Assembly: GCA_032433765.1 (NCBI GenBank)
Contig: JAVIAB010000041.1
Span: 80,493,428-80,557,427, forward strand
DNA length: 64,000 bases
Source: Megaustenia siamemsis
Taxonomy: Eukaryota; Mollusca; Gastropoda; Stylommatophora; Ariophantidae
Direction: 5' to 3'
Shown: in pieces, positions 15,131 to 29,239 of the stretch
How positions within the stretch are numbered: position 1 is the first letter of the stretch
Layout: every line of letters begins with the position of its first letter
Position numbers and translations under genes: made by a program
Notes under the pieces: model-generated
What the model was told of the DNA's origin: nothing
What the model saw: the letters and a program-made list of their open reading frames with translations, nothing else
Databases searched by the model: none

Positions 15131-18100
15131 TTTGTGTACTATAACAATGATCTCTGTACTATAACAATGATCTCTGTAGTGTGTGTACTATAACAATGAT
15201 CTCTGTACTATAACAATGATCTCTGTACTATAACAATGATCTCTGTAGTGTGTGTACTATAACAATGATCTCTGTAGTGTGTGTACTATAACAATGATCT
15301 CTGTACTATAACAATGATCTCTGTAGTTTGTGTACTATAACAATGATCTCTGTAGTGTGTGTACTATAACAATGATCTCTGTACTATAACAATGATCTCT
15401 GTAGTGTGTGTACTATCACAATGAACTCTGTAGTGTGTGTACTATAACAATGATCTCTGTACTATAATAATGATCTCTGTAGTGTGTGTACTATAACAAT
15501 GATCTCTGTAGTGTGTGTACTATAACAATGATCTCTGTACTATAACAATGATCTCTGTAGTGTGTGTACTATAACAATGATCTCTGTAGTGTGTGTACTA
15601 TAACAATGATCTTTGTAGTGTGTGTACTATAACGATGATCTGTGTAGTGTGTGTACTATAACAATGATCTCTGTAGTGTGTGTACTATAACAATGATCTC
15701 TGTACTATAACAATGATCTGTGTAGTGTGTGTACTATAACAATGATCTCTGTACTATAACAATGATCTCTGTAGTGTGTGTACTATAACAATGGTCTCTG
15801 TAGTTTTTGTACTATAACAATGATCTCTGTAGTGTGTGTACTATAACAATGATCTCTGTACTATAACAATGATCTCTGTAGTGTGTGTACTATAACAATG
15901 ATCTGTGTAGTGTGTGTACTATAACAATGGTCTCTGTAGTGTGTGTACTATAACAATGATCTCTGTACTATAACAATAATCTCTGTAGTGTGTGTACTAT
16001 AACAATGATCTCTGTAGTGTGTGTACTATAACAATGATCTCTGTACTATAACAATGATCTGTGTAGTGTGTGTACTATAACAATGATCTCTGTACTATAA
16101 CAATAATCTCTGTAGTGTGTGTACTATAACAATGATCTGTGTAGTGTGTGTACTATAACAATGATCTCTGTACTATAACAATGATCTGTGTAGTGTGTGT
16201 ACTATAACAATGATCTCTGTACTATAACAATAATCTCTGTAGTGTGTGTACTATAAAAATGATCTCTGTACTATAACAATAATCTCTGTAGTGTGTGTAC
16301 TATAAAAATGATCTCTGTACTATAACAATAATCTCTGTAGTGTGTGTACTATAACAATGATCTCTGTAGTGTGTGTACTATAACAATGATCTCTGTACTA
16401 TAACAATGATCTCTGTACTATAACAATGATCTCTGTAGTGTGTTTACTATAACAATGATCTCTGTACTATAACAATGATCTCTGTAGTGTGTGTACTATA
16501 ACAATGATCTCTGTACTATAACAATGATCTCTGTACTATAACAATGATCTCTGTACTATAACAATGATCTATGTACTATAACAATGATCTCTGTACTATA
16601 ACAATTATCTCTGTAGTGTGTGTACTATAACAATGATCTCTGTACTATAACAATGATCTCTGTACTATAACAATGATCTCTGTAGTGTGTGTACTATAAC
16701 AATGATCTGTGTAGTTTGTGTGCTATAACAATAATCTCTGTAGTGTGTGTACTATAACAATGATCTCTGTACTATAACAATGATCTCTGTAGTGTGTGTA
16801 CTATAACAATGATCTGTGTAGTGTGTGTACTATAACAATGATCTCTGTAGTGTGTGTACTATAACAATGATCTCTGTAGTGTGTGTACTATAACAATGAT
16901 CTCTGTACTATAACAATGATCTCTGTAGTGGGTGTACTATAACAATGATCTCTGTACTATAACAATGATCTCTGTAGTTTGTGTACTATAACAATGATCT
17001 CTGTAGTTTGTATACTATAACAATGATCTCTGTAGTGTGTGTACTATAACAATGATCTCTGTAGTTTGTGTACTATAACAATGATCTCTGTAGTTTGTGT
17101 ACTATAACAATGATCTCTGTAGTGTGTGTACTATAACAATGATCTCTGTAGTTTGTGTACTATAACAATGATCTCTGTAGTGTGTGTACTATAACAATGA
17201 TCTCTGTAGTGTGTGTACTATAACAATGATCTGTGTAGTTTGTGTGCTATATCAAAAATCTCTGTAGTGTGTGTACTATAACAATGATCTCTGTACTATA
17301 ACAAAAATCTCTGTAGTTTGTGTACTATAACAATGATCTCTGTAGTGTGTGTACTATAACAATGATCTCTGTAGTTTGTGTACTATAACAATGATCTCTG
17401 TAGTTTGTGTACTATAACAATAATCTCTGTAGTGTGTGTACTATAACAATGATCTGTGTAGTGTGTGTACTATAACAATGATCTATGTAGTGTGTGTACT
17501 ATAACAATGGTCTCTGTAGTGTGTGTACTATAACAATTATCTCTGTACTATAACAATGATCTCTGTATTTTGTGTACTATAACAATGATCTCTGTAGTGT
17601 GTGTACTATAACAATGATCTCTGTAGTGTGTGTACTATAACAATGATCTCTGTAGTGTGTGTACTATAACAATGATCTCTGTAGTTTGTGTACTATAACA
17701 ATCATCTCTGTAGTTTGTGTACTATAACAATGATCTCTGTAGTGTGTGTACTATAACAATGATCTCTGTAGTTTGTGTACTATAACAATGATCTCTGTAG
17801 TTTGTGTACTATAACAATGGTCTCTGTAGTGTGTGTACTATAACAATGGTCTCTGTAGTGTGTGTACTATAACAATGATCTCTGTACTATAACAATGATC
17901 TCTGTAGTGTGTGTACTATAACAATGGTCTCTGTAGTTTTTGTACTATAACAATGATCTCTGAAGTGGGTGTACTATAACAATGATCTCTGTACTATAAC
18001 AATGATCTCTGTAGTGTGTGTACTATAACAATGATCTCTGTAGTTTGTGTACTATAACAATGATCTCTGTAGTGTGTGTACTATAACAATGGTCTCTGTA

Positions 18101-21100
18101 GTGTGTGTACTATAACAATGATCTCTGTACTATAACAATAATCTCTGTAGTGTGCGTACTATAACAATGATCTGTGTAGTGTGTGTACTATAACAATGAT
18201 CTCTGTACTATAACAATGATCTCTGTACTATAACAATAATCTATGTAGTGTGTGTACTATAAAAATGATCTCTGTACTATAACAATGATCTGTGTAGTGT
18301 GTGTACTATAACAATGGTCTCTGTAGTGTGTGTACTATAACAATGATCTCTGTACTAGCAATAATCTCTGTAGTGTGTGTACTATAACAACGATCTCTGT
18401 AGTGTGTGTACTATAACAATGATCTCTGTACTATAACAATGATCTGTGTAGTGTGTGTACTATAACAATGATCTCTGTACTATAACAATAATCTCTGTAG
18501 TGTGTGTACTATAACAATGATCTGTGTAGTGTGTGTACTATAACAATGATCTCTGTACTATAACAATAATCTCTGTAGTGTGTGTACTATAAAAATGATC
18601 TCTGTACTATAACAATGATCTGTGTAGTGTGTGTACTATAAAAATGATCTCTGTACTATAACAATAATCTCTGTAGTGTGTGTACTATAAAAATGATCTC
18701 TGTACTATAACAATAATCTCTGTAGTGTGTGTACTATAACAATGATCTCTGTAGTGTGTGTACTATAACAATGATCTCTGTACTATAACAATGATCTCTG
18801 TACTATAACAATGATCTCTGTAGTGTGTTTACTATAACAATGATCTCTGTACTATAACAATGATCTCTGTAGTGTGTGTACTATAACAATGATCTCTGTA
18901 CTATAACAATGATATCTGTACTATAACAATGATCTCTGTACTATAACAATGATCTCTGTACTATAACAATGATCTCTGTAGTGTGTGTACTATAACAATG
19001 ATCTCTGTACTATAACAATGATCTCTGTACTATAACAATGATCTCTGTAGTGTGTGTACTATAACAATGATCTGTGTAGTTTGTGTGCTATAACAATAAT
19101 CTCTGAAGTGTGTGTACTATAACAATGATCTCTGTACTATAACAATAATCTCTGTAGTGTGTGTACTATAACAATGATCTGTGTAGTGTGTGTACTATAA
19201 CAATGATCTCTGTAGTGTGTGTACTATAACAATGATCTCTGTAGTGTGTGTACTATAACAATGTTCTCTGTACTATAACAATGATCTCTGTAGTGGGTGT
19301 ACTATAACAATGATCTCTGTACTATAACAATGATCTCTGTAGTTTGTGTACTATAACAATGATCTCTGTAGTTTGTGTACTATAACAATGATCTCTGTAG
19401 TGTGTGTACTATAACAATGATCTCTGTAGTTTGTGTACTATAACAATGATCTCTGTAGTTTGTGTACTATAACAATGATCTCTGTAGTGTGTGTACTATA
19501 ACAATGATCTCTGTAGTTTGTGTACTATAACAATGATCTCTGTAGTGTGTGTACTATAACAATGATCTCTGTAGTGTGTGTACTATAACAATGATCTGTG
19601 TAGTTTGTGTGCTATAACAATAATCTCTGTAGTGTGTGTACTATAACAATGATCTCTGTACTATAACAATAATCTCTGTAGTTTGTGTACTATAACATTG
19701 ATCTCTTTAGTGTGTGTACTATAACAATGATCTCTGTAGTTTGTGTACTATAACAATGATCTCTGTAGTTTGTGTACTATAACAATAATCTCTGTAGTGT
19801 GTGTACTATAACAATGATCTGTGTAGTGTGTGTACTATAACAATGATCTCTGTAGTGTGTGTACTATAACAATGGTCTCTGTAGTGTGTGTACTATAACA
19901 ATGATCTCTGTACTATAACAATGATCTCTGTAGTTTGTGTACTATAACAATGATCTCTGTAGTGTGTGTACTATAACAATGATCTCTGTACTATAACAAT
20001 GATCTCTGTAGTTTGTGTACTATAACAATGATCTCTGTAGTGTGTGTACTATAACAATGATCTCTGTAGTTTGTGTACTATAACAATGATCTCTGTAGTG
20101 TGTGTACTATAACAATGATCTCTGTAGTTTGTGTACTATAACAATGATCTCTGTAGTGTGTGTACTATAACAATGATCTCTGTAGTGTGTGTACTATAAC
20201 AATAATCTCTGTAGTGTGTGTTCTATAACAATGACCTCTGTAGTGTGTGTACTATAACAATGGTCTCTGTAGTGTGTGTACTATAACAATGATCTCTGTA
20301 CTATAACAATAATCTCTGTAGTGTGTGTACTATAACAACGATCTCTGTAGTGAGTGTACTATAACAATGATCTCTGTAGTTTGTGTACTATAACAATGAT
20401 CTCTGTAGTGTGTGTACTATAACAATGATCTGTGTAGTGTGTGTAATATAACAATAATCTCTGTAGTGTGTGTACTATAACAATGATCTCTGTAGTGTGT
20501 GTACTAAAACAATGATCTCTGTAGTGTGTGTAATATAACAATAATCTCTGTAGTGTGTGTACTATAACAATGATCTCTGTAGTGTGTGTACTATAACAAT
20601 GATCTGTGTAGTGTGTGTACTATAACAATGATCTCTGTAGTTTGTGTACTATAACAATGATCTCTGTACTATAACAATGATCTCTGTAGTGTGTGTACTA
20701 TAACAATGATCTCTGTACTATAACAATGATCTCTGTACTATAACAATGATCTCTGTAGTGTGTGTACTATAACAATGATCTCTGTAGTGTGTGTACTATA
20801 ACAATGATCTCTGTACTATAACAATGATCTCTGTAGTTTGTGTACTATAACAATGATCTCTGTAGTGTGTGTACTATAACAATGATCTCTGTACTATAAC
20901 AATGATCTCTGTAGTGTGTGTACTATCACAATGATCTCTGTAGTGTGTGTACTATAACAATGATCTCTGTACTATAATAATGATCTCTGTAGTGTGTGTA
21001 CTATAACAATGATCTCTGTAGTGTGTGTACTATAACAATGATCTCTGTACTATAACAATGATCTCTGTAGTGTGTGTACTATAACAATGATCTCTGTAGT

Positions 21101-24100
21101 GTGTGTACTATAACAATGATCTTTGTAGTGTGTGTACTATAACGATGATCTGTGTAGTGTGTGTACTATAACAATGATCTCTGTAGTGTGTGTACTATAA
21201 CAATGATCTCTGTACTATAACAATGATCTGTGTAGTGTGTGTACTATAACAATGATCTCTGTACTATAACAATGATCTCTGTAGTGTGTGTACTATAACA
21301 ATGGTCTCTGTAGTTTTTGTACTATAACAATGATCTCTGTAGTGTGTGTACTATAACAATGATCTCTGTACTATAACAATGATCTCTGTAGTGTGTGTAC
21401 TATAACAATGATCTGTGTAGTGTGTGTACTATAACAATGGTCTCTGTAGTGTGTGTACTATAACAATGATCTCTGTACTATAACAATAATCTCTGTAGTG
21501 TGTGTACTATAACAATGATCTCTGTAGTGTGTGTACTATAACAATGATCTCTGTACTATAACAATGATCTGTGTAGTGTGTGTACTATAACAATGATCTC
21601 TGTACTATAACAATAATCTCTGTAGTGTGTGTACTATAACAATGATCTGTGTAGTGTGTGTACTATAACAATGATCTCTGTACTATAACAATGATCTGTG
21701 TAGTGTGTGTACTATAACAATGATCTCTGTACTATAACAATAATCTCTGTAGTGTGTGTACTATAAAAATGATCTCTGTACTATAACAATAATCTCTGTA
21801 GTGTGTGTACTATAAAAATGATCTCTGTACTATAACAATAATCTCTGTAGTGTGTGTACTATAACAATGATCTCTGTAGTGTGTGTACTATAACAATGAT
21901 CTCTGTACTATAACAATGATCTCTGTACTATAACAATGATCTCTGTAGTGTGTTTACTATAACAATGATCTCTGTACTATAACAATGATCTCTGTAGTGT
22001 GTGTACTATAACAATGATCTCTGTACTATAACAATGATCTCTGTACTATAACAATGATCTCTGTACTATAACAATGATCTATGTACTATAACAATGATCT
22101 CTGTACTATAACAATTATCTCTGTAGTGTGTGTACTATAACAATGATCTCTGTACTATAACAATGATCTCTGTACTATAACAATGATCTCTGTAGTGTGT
22201 GTACTATAACAATGATCTGTGTAGTTTGTGTGCTATAACAATAATCTCTGTAGTGTGTGTACTATAACAATGATCTCTGTACTATAACAATGATCTCTGT
22301 AGTGTGTGTACTATAACAATGATCTGTGTAGTGTGTGTACTATAACAATGATCTCTGTAGTGTGTGTACTATAACAATGATCTCTGTAGTGTGTGTACTA
22401 TAACAATGATCTCTGTACTATAACAATGATCTCTGTAGTGGGTGTACTATAACAATGATCTCTGTACTATAACAATGATCTCTGTAGTTTGTGTACTATA
22501 ACAATGATCTCTGTAGTTTGTATACTATAACAATGATCTCTGTAGTGTGTGTACTATAACAATGATCTCTGTAGTTTGTGTACTATAACAATGATCTCTG
22601 TAGTTTGTGTACTATAACAATGATCTCTGTAGTGTGTGTACTATAACAATGATCTCTGTAGTTTGTGTACTATAACAATGATCTCTGTAGTGTGTGTACT
22701 ATAACAATGATCTCTGTAGTGTGTGTACTATAACAATGATCTGTGTAGTTTGTGTGCTATATCAAAAATCTCTGTAGTGTGTGTACTATAACAATGATCT
22801 CTGTACTATAACAAAAATCTCTGTAGTTTGTGTACTATAACAATGATCTCTGTAGTGTGTGTACTATAACAATGATCTCTGTAGTTTGTGTACTATAACA
22901 ATGATCTCTGTAGTTTGTGTACTATAACAATAATCTCTGTAGTGTGTGTACTATAACAATGATCTGTGTAGTGTGTGTACTATAACAATGATCTATGTAG
23001 TGTGTGTACTATAACAATGGTCTCTGTAGTGTGTGTACTATAACAATTATCTCTGTACTATAACAATGATCTCTGTATTTTGTGTACTATAACAATGATC
23101 TCTGTAGTGTGTGTACTATAACAATGATCTCTGTAGTGTGTGTACTATAACAATGATCTCTGTAGTGTGTGTACTATAACAATGATCTCTGTAGTTTGTG
23201 TACTATAACAATCATCTCTGTAGTTTGTGTACTATAACAATGATCTCTGTAGTGTGTGTACTATAACAATGATCTCTGTAGTTTGTGTACTATAACAATG
23301 ATCTCTGTAGTTTGTGTACTATAACAATGGTCTCTGTAGTGTGTGTACTATAACAATGGTCTCTGTAGTGTGTGTACTATAACAATGATCTCTGTACTAT
23401 AACAATGATCTCTGTAGTGTGTGTACTATAACAATGGTCTCTGTAGTTTTTGTACTATAACAATGATCTCTGAAGTGGGTGTACTATAACAATGATCTCT
23501 GTACTATAACAATGATCTCTGTAGTGTGTGTACTATAACAATGATCTCTGTAGTTTGTGTACTATAACAATGATCTCTGTAGTGTGTGTACTATAACAAT
23601 GGTCTCTGTAGTGTGTGTACTATAACAATGATCTCTGTACTATAACAATAATCTCTGTAGTGTGCGTACTATAACAATGATCTGTGTAGTGTGTGTACTA
23701 TAACAATGATCTCTGTACTATAACAATGATCTCTGTACTATAACAATAATCTATGTAGTGTGTGTACTATAAAAATGATCTCTGTACTATAACAATGATC
23801 TGTGTAGTGTGTGTACTATAACAATGGTCTCTGTAGTGTGTGTACTATAACAATGATCTCTGTACTAGCAATAATCTCTGTAGTGTGTGTACTATAACAA
23901 CGATCTCTGTAGTGTGTGTACTATAACAATGATCTCTGTACTATAACAATGATCTGTGTAGTGTGTGTACTATAACAATGATCTCTGTACTATAACAATA
24001 ATCTCTGTAGTGTGTGTACTATAACAATGATCTGTGTAGTGTGTGTACTATAACAATGATCTCTGTACTATAACAATAATCTCTGTAGTGTGTGTACTAT

Positions 24101-25640
24101 AAAAATGATCTCTGTACTATAACAATGATCTGTGTAGTGTGTGTACTATAAAAATGATCTCTGTACTATAACAATAATCTCTGTAGTGTGTGTACTATAA
24201 AAATGATCTCTGTACTATAACAATAATCTCTGTAGTGTGTGTACTATAACAATGATCTCTGTAGTGTGTGTACTATAACAATGATCTCTGTACTATAACA
24301 ATGATCTCTGTACTATAACAATGATCTCTGTAGTGTGTTTACTATAACAATGATCTCTGTACTATAACAATGATCTCTGTAGTGTGTGTACTATAACAAT
24401 GATCTCTGTACTATAACAATGATATCTGTACTATAACAATGATCTCTGTACTATAACAATGATCTCTGTACTATAACAATGATCTCTGTAGTGTGTGTAC
24501 TATAACAATGATCTCTGTACTATAACAATGATCTCTGTACTATAACAATGATCTCTGTAGTGTGTGTACTATAACAATGATCTGTGTAGTTTGTGTGCTA
24601 TAACAATAATCTCTGAAGTGTGTGTACTATAACAATGATCTCTGTACTATAACAATAATCTCTGTAGTGTGTGTACTATAACAATGATCTGTGTAGTGTG
24701 TGTACTATAACAATGATCTCTGTAGTGTGTGTACTATAACAATGATCTCTGTAGTGTGTGTACTATAACAATGTTCTCTGTACTATAACAATGATCTCTG
24801 TAGTGGGTGTACTATAACAATGATCTCTGTACTATAACAATGATCTCTGTAGTTTGTGTACTATAACAATGATCTCTGTAGTTTGTGTACTATAACAATG
24901 ATCTCTGTAGTGTGTGTACTATAACAATGATCTCTGTAGTTTGTGTACTATAACAATGATCTCTGTAGTTTGTGTACTATAACAATGATCTCTGTAGTGT
25001 GTGTACTATAACAATGATCTCTGTAGTTTGTGTACTATAACAATGATCTCTGTAGTGTGTGTACTATAACAATGATCTCTGTAGTGTGTGTACTATAACA
25101 ATGATCTGTGTAGTTTGTGTGCTATAACAATAATCTCTGTAGTGTGTGTACTATAACAATGATCTCTGTACTATAACAATAATCTCTGTAGTTTGTGTAC
25201 TATAACATTGATCTCTTTAGTGTGTGTACTATAACAATGATCTCTGTAGTTTGTGTACTATAACAATGATCTCTGTAGTTTGTGTACTATAACAATAATC
25301 TCTGTAGTGTGTGTACTATAACAATGATCTGTGTAGTGTGTGTACTATAACAATGATCTCTGTAGTGTGTGTACTATAACAATGGTCTCTGTAGTGTGTG
25401 TACTATAACAATGATCTCTGTACTATAACAATGATCTCTGTAGTTTGTGTACTATAACAATGATCTCTGTAGTGTGTGTACTATAACAATGATCTCTGTA
25501 CTATAACAATGATCTCTGTAGTTTGTGTACTATAACAATGATCTCTGTAGTGTGTGTACTATAACAATGATCTCTGTAGTTTGTGTACTATAACAATGAT
25601 CTCTGTAGTGTGTGTACTATAACAATGATCTCTGTAGTGT
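14630..25640. repeat. Higher-order tandem doubling, exact period 5510 bp
   Basis: About 14630-20139 and 20140-25640 are adjacent, nearly identical copies at a constant offset of 5510. Rare variants such as GACCTCTG (14723/20233), CTATATCAAAAATC and ACTAGCAATAATC recur at the same spacing. I noticed only isolated substitutions (for example AACTCTG at 15424 versus ATCTCTG at 20934). The identity implies a recent event or an assembly duplication. Confidence 0.9.
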
Positions 25641-26996
25641 GTGTACTACAACAATGATCTCTGTAGTGTGTGTACTATAACAATGATCTCTGTAGTTTGT
25701 GTACTATAACAATCATCTCTGTAGTTTGTGTACTATAACAATGATCTCTGTAGTGTGTGTACTATAACAATGATCTCTGTAGTTTGTGTACTATAACAAT
25801 GATCTCTGTAGTTTGTGTACTATAACAATGGCCTCTGTAGTGTGTGTACTATAACAATGGTCTCTGTAGTGTGTGTACTATAACAATGATCTCTGTAGTG
25901 TGTGTACTATAACAATGATCTCTGTACTATAACAATGATCTCTGTACTATAACAATAGTCTCTGTAGTGTGTGTACTATAACAATGATCTATGTAGTTTG
26001 TGTACTATAACAATGGTCTCTGTAGTGTGTGTACTATAACAATAATCTCTGTAGTGTGTGTACTATAACAGTGATCTCTGTACTATAACAATGATCTCTG
26101 TAGTGTGTGTACTATAACAATGGTCTCTGTAGTGTGTGTACTATAACAATAATCTCTGTAGTGTGTGTACTATAACAATGATCTCTGTAGTGTGTGTACT
26201 ATAACAATGATCTCTGTACTATAACAATGATCTCTGTACTATAACAATGAACTCTGTACTATAACAATGATCTCTGTACTATAACAATGATCTCTGTACT
26301 ATAACAATGATCTGTGTAGTATAACAATGATCTGTGTACTATAACAATGATCTCTGTAGTTTGTGTACTATAACAATGATGTGTGTACTATAACAATGAT
26401 CTGTGTACTTTAACAATGATCTCTGTAGTTTGTGTACCTTAACAATGATCTGTGTACTATAACAATGATCTGTGTACTATAACAATGATCTCTGTAGTTT
26501 GTGTACTATAACAATGATCTGTGTACTATAACATTGATCTGTGTAGTTTGTGTACTATAACAATGATCTCTGTAGTTTGTGTACTATAACAATGATCTGT
26601 GTACTATAACAATGATCTCTGTAGTTTGTGTACTATAACAATGATCTGTGTACTATAACAATGATCTGTGTACTATAACAATGATCTGTGTACTATAACA
26701 ATGATCTGTGTAGTTTGTGTACTATAACAATGATCTCTGTAGTTTGTGTACTATAACAATGATCTCTGTAGTTTGTGTACTATAACAATGATCTCTGTAG
26801 TTTGTGTACTATAACAATGATCTCTGTAGTTTGTGTACTATAACAATGATCTCTGTACTATAACAATGATCTCTGTAGCTTGTGTACTATAACAATGATC
26901 TGTGTACTATAACAATGATCTGTGTAGTGTGTGAGAAGTAGAACAATTGACTGTTCTCTTATCACAAGAACTAACAAGAACAGAACATCCACTCAC

Positions 26997-27034
26997 CGGC
27001 CACGTTCTTGTTCCCGTTGGTGGAGATGTCGAAT
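26997..27034 (-). CDS. M12B metalloprotease, internal exon (NVA(G) segment), 38 nt
   Basis: Minus-strand micro-exon between acceptor TTGCATGTCTCCAG and donor GTGAGTGG. Its first base completes a Gly codon begun by the GG that ends the 43149-43291 exon. It then reads FDISTNGNKNVA and leaves one G over. In reprolysin/ADAM proteins the strand after 'LLFTG.D' runs into a conserved 'G..NVAG.A' loop, which this matches in order and spacing. The following exon should encode the rest of that loop and the HExxHxxGxxH zinc helix. It is not in the window, because everything further left is tandem array. Phase agreement, splice sites and family match all agree, but RNA support is not available here. Confidence 0.82.
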
Positions 27035-27599
27035 CTGGAGACATGCAAGAACAAACCACTTTAGCTTCCAGCAACCGAATCAAACAAAACTAGCCACAAG
27101 GGCGGATGTCAATGAAACGTTACATGTTTAACATTAGCTTTCTTCTTCTTCGTCCACCATCCCATGTTGCCATATGTGTCGATATAATGGACAAACAACT
27201 TTGAAGTTCGCAACTGTTCTGTCCCTGGTCGTAATAATTTGAGGAAGCACGTGACTCTCAATAAATATAATGGTCACAAATAATCAACGTATTTCCTTTT
27301 TTTTAGAAAGACTCTTTGTGAAGGAAGAAACGTCCAAATTGTGTGATATTGTTTGTGCAAGTGTCAAATGTAAGGTCGGTGGAAACATCGTTTCTTGTCT
27401 TGGAGCACTTGCACTGTGGAAGGCTGGGTATTCTAGAACAATCAGCGTGATGATCCACGTCATACAACTGTGGCCGTTATACAGGGACCGTGTCCAACAT
27501 AAAGTCAGTGCAGAGACAGAAGATGAACAGTTCGGTTGTAGCAACATCCGCGCGACTAGAAGCTTCTGTACGAAGATGTTCACAGACAAGTTATCATCA
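27035..27599. other. Non-repetitive intron stretch, no gene recognised
   Basis: It lies upstream (transcript sense) of the 38-nt exon and inside the inferred intron. ORFs of 137 codons (+, 27270-27683) and 112 codons (-, 27284-27622) overlap antisense, match no family I know and look spurious. Apart from the acceptor's pyrimidine stretch I see no motif. Confidence 0.5.
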
Positions 27600-28386
27600 T
27601 CAAGTACCGGGCCTGCTGGCATAGGTGATCATGTCTCTCAACAACTTTCGATCTCGACAGTTATTTATCATTTCTGTTGTTGACCTTCTCTCAAGCCATT
27701 CTCTTAAGCTGTCTGGTATATTTTCTCTTTGCTTCCCTCTATCTCTTCGTCCCTCAATTTTTCCAGTTGTTACAATATATTCCAGTTGTTCTCTTCTCAT
27801 TACATGGCCAAAAAATGATGATTGTTTCTTCCTAATATTGGAAATTAGATCTCTTTTTGTTTTGGCCTCTTTCAGAACGTTTTCATTACTCTTCTTAGCT
27901 GTCAATGGTATTCTCAACATTCTTCTGTAAAACCACATTTCTACAGACTCCAGTGATTTTCTTGTCTGTTGTCCTATTGTCCATGGTTCACATCCATATG
28001 TTAAGACTGGCTCTACATAACATTTAAGAACTCTTTTTCTTGTTTCTATTGTCAAAAATGGATTGCATAGTATCTTCCTCATGTTTTGGAAAGCTGCTTT
28101 TGCCTGAGCCATTCTACATCTCACCTCTTTTGTACATCTTCCATCTGAGGTTAACAAAGTTCCCAAATATTTAAATTCATTTACCTGTTTTAATATTGTT
28201 CCACTTGTCTTTATTTTGCACTGAGATGATGTCTTTTTCTTTGTTGTTACCATTACTTCTGTCTTTTTGCTATTAAGGCTGAGTCCTTTATTTTTACTTT
28301 CTTTCACTATAATGTCCAACATTTCTTATAAATCATTTTCACTCTCAGCGATTAAGACTGTATCATCAGCGTACCTTAGAAAAGTA
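27594..28386 (-). pseudogene. LINE reverse transcriptase, 3' half (family A), one stop after YADD
   Basis: Minus-strand remnant of a non-LTR retrotransposon ORF2. It begins near FLRYADDTVLIAES, with the catalytic YADD box at 28362-28373. It then meets a TAA at 28326-28328, where the usual residue is Gln (NDL-stop-EMLDII), and continues open for 240 codons. Recognisable family segments follow: NEFKYLGTLL, CYVEPVLTYGCEPWTIG, MWFYRRMLRIP and GHVMRREQ. It ends at RPGT-stop, followed by a TGATGATGA tail typical of LINE 3' ends. It is 5' truncated, with nothing upstream of the YADD region. A second copy of the family lies at 55978-56645 on the plus strand. Confidence 0.88.
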
Positions 28387-28499
28387 CACAGAAGTAGTCA
28401 ATAAAGCATTTTACACCAGCCAATTAGGATACACGCACGTGCTGGACAGGGGACACAATAAACAACGTACGGGTTATCCAAAAAATATAACATCTTGAC

Positions 28500-29222
28500 G
28501 ATGCAGATATAAGGCTGATATGTGAATTGTAATGGGAACAGACAGCAGATATAAGGCTGATATGTGACTTGTAATGGGAACAGACAACAGATATAAGGCT
28601 GATATGTGACTTGTAATGGGAACAGACAACAGATATAAGGCTGATATGTGACTTGTAATGGGAACAGACAACAGATATACGGCTGATATGTGACTTGTAA
28701 TGGGAACTGACAACAGATATAAGGCTGATATGTGACTTGTAATGGGAACAGACAACAGATATAAGGCTGATATGTGACTTGTAATGGGAACAGACAGCAG
28801 ATATAAGGCTGATATGTGACTTGTATTGGGAACAGACAACAGATATAACGCTGATATGTACACTTGTAATGAGAACAGACAGCAGATATAAGGCTGATAT
28901 GTGACTTGTAATGGGAACAGACAGCAGATATAAGGCTGATATGTGACTTGTAATGGGAACAGACAGCAGATATAAGGCTGATATGTGAGTTGTAATGGGA
29001 ACAGACAACATATATAACGCTGATATGTGACTTGTAATGGGAACAGACAGCAGATATAAGGCTGATATGTGACTTGTATTGGGAACAGACAACAGATATA
29101 ACGCTGATATGTGACTTGTAATGGGAACAGACAGCAGGTATAAGGCTGATATGTGACTTGTAATGAGAACAGACAGCAGATATAAGGCTGATATGTGACT
29201 TGTAATGGGAACAGACAGCAGA
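28500..29222. repeat. 42-bp minisatellite, block I (about 17 units)
   Basis: The unit is 42 bp (14 codons), recognisable by GATATAAGGCTGATATGTGA. The same family forms the larger block at 33408-36095. Shared odd variants (a GTACACTTG shift at about 28858 and 34946, and a GAGTTGTAATGG variant) show the two blocks contain duplicated stretches. Because 42 is a multiple of 3 and the unit lacks stops on the minus strand, long overlapping ORFs arise by default. No gene is implied. Confidence 0.93.
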
Positions 29223-29239
29223 TTACTACAGACAGTAGT

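Larger units (their letters stand above)
196..26934. repeat. 29-bp/20-bp minisatellite array, about 26.7 kb
   Basis: The array is continuous, built from a 29-bp unit (core ACTATAACAATGATCTCTGT plus a 9-base AGTGTGTGT-like extension) and a 20-bp short unit lacking only that extension. I estimate roughly 950-1000 units. Recurrent variants include TTTGTGT for GTGTGTG, GATCTGTG for GATCTCTG, and GATCGTTG. Almost every unit carries a GATC site. No unique sequence interrupts the array, and the only ORF repeatedly found in it is a 60-codon minus-strand shadow. It lies 62 bases downstream of the 5' splice site of the metalloprotease exon at 26997-27034, so it is inferred to be intronic. Confidence 0.97.

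Noticed and set aside
2088..20541. Identical 60-codon ORF found seven times on the minus strand
   Set aside because: It marks one variant block of the 29-bp array copied by the higher-order duplications. It has no coding features.
196..26934. CRISPR array
   Set aside because: There are no spacers: units are directly adjacent and the context is eukaryotic.
27270..27683. 137-codon plus-strand ORF as a gene
   Set aside because: It overlaps the 3' end of a LINE antisense, matches no family, and no splice or promoter signals were seen.
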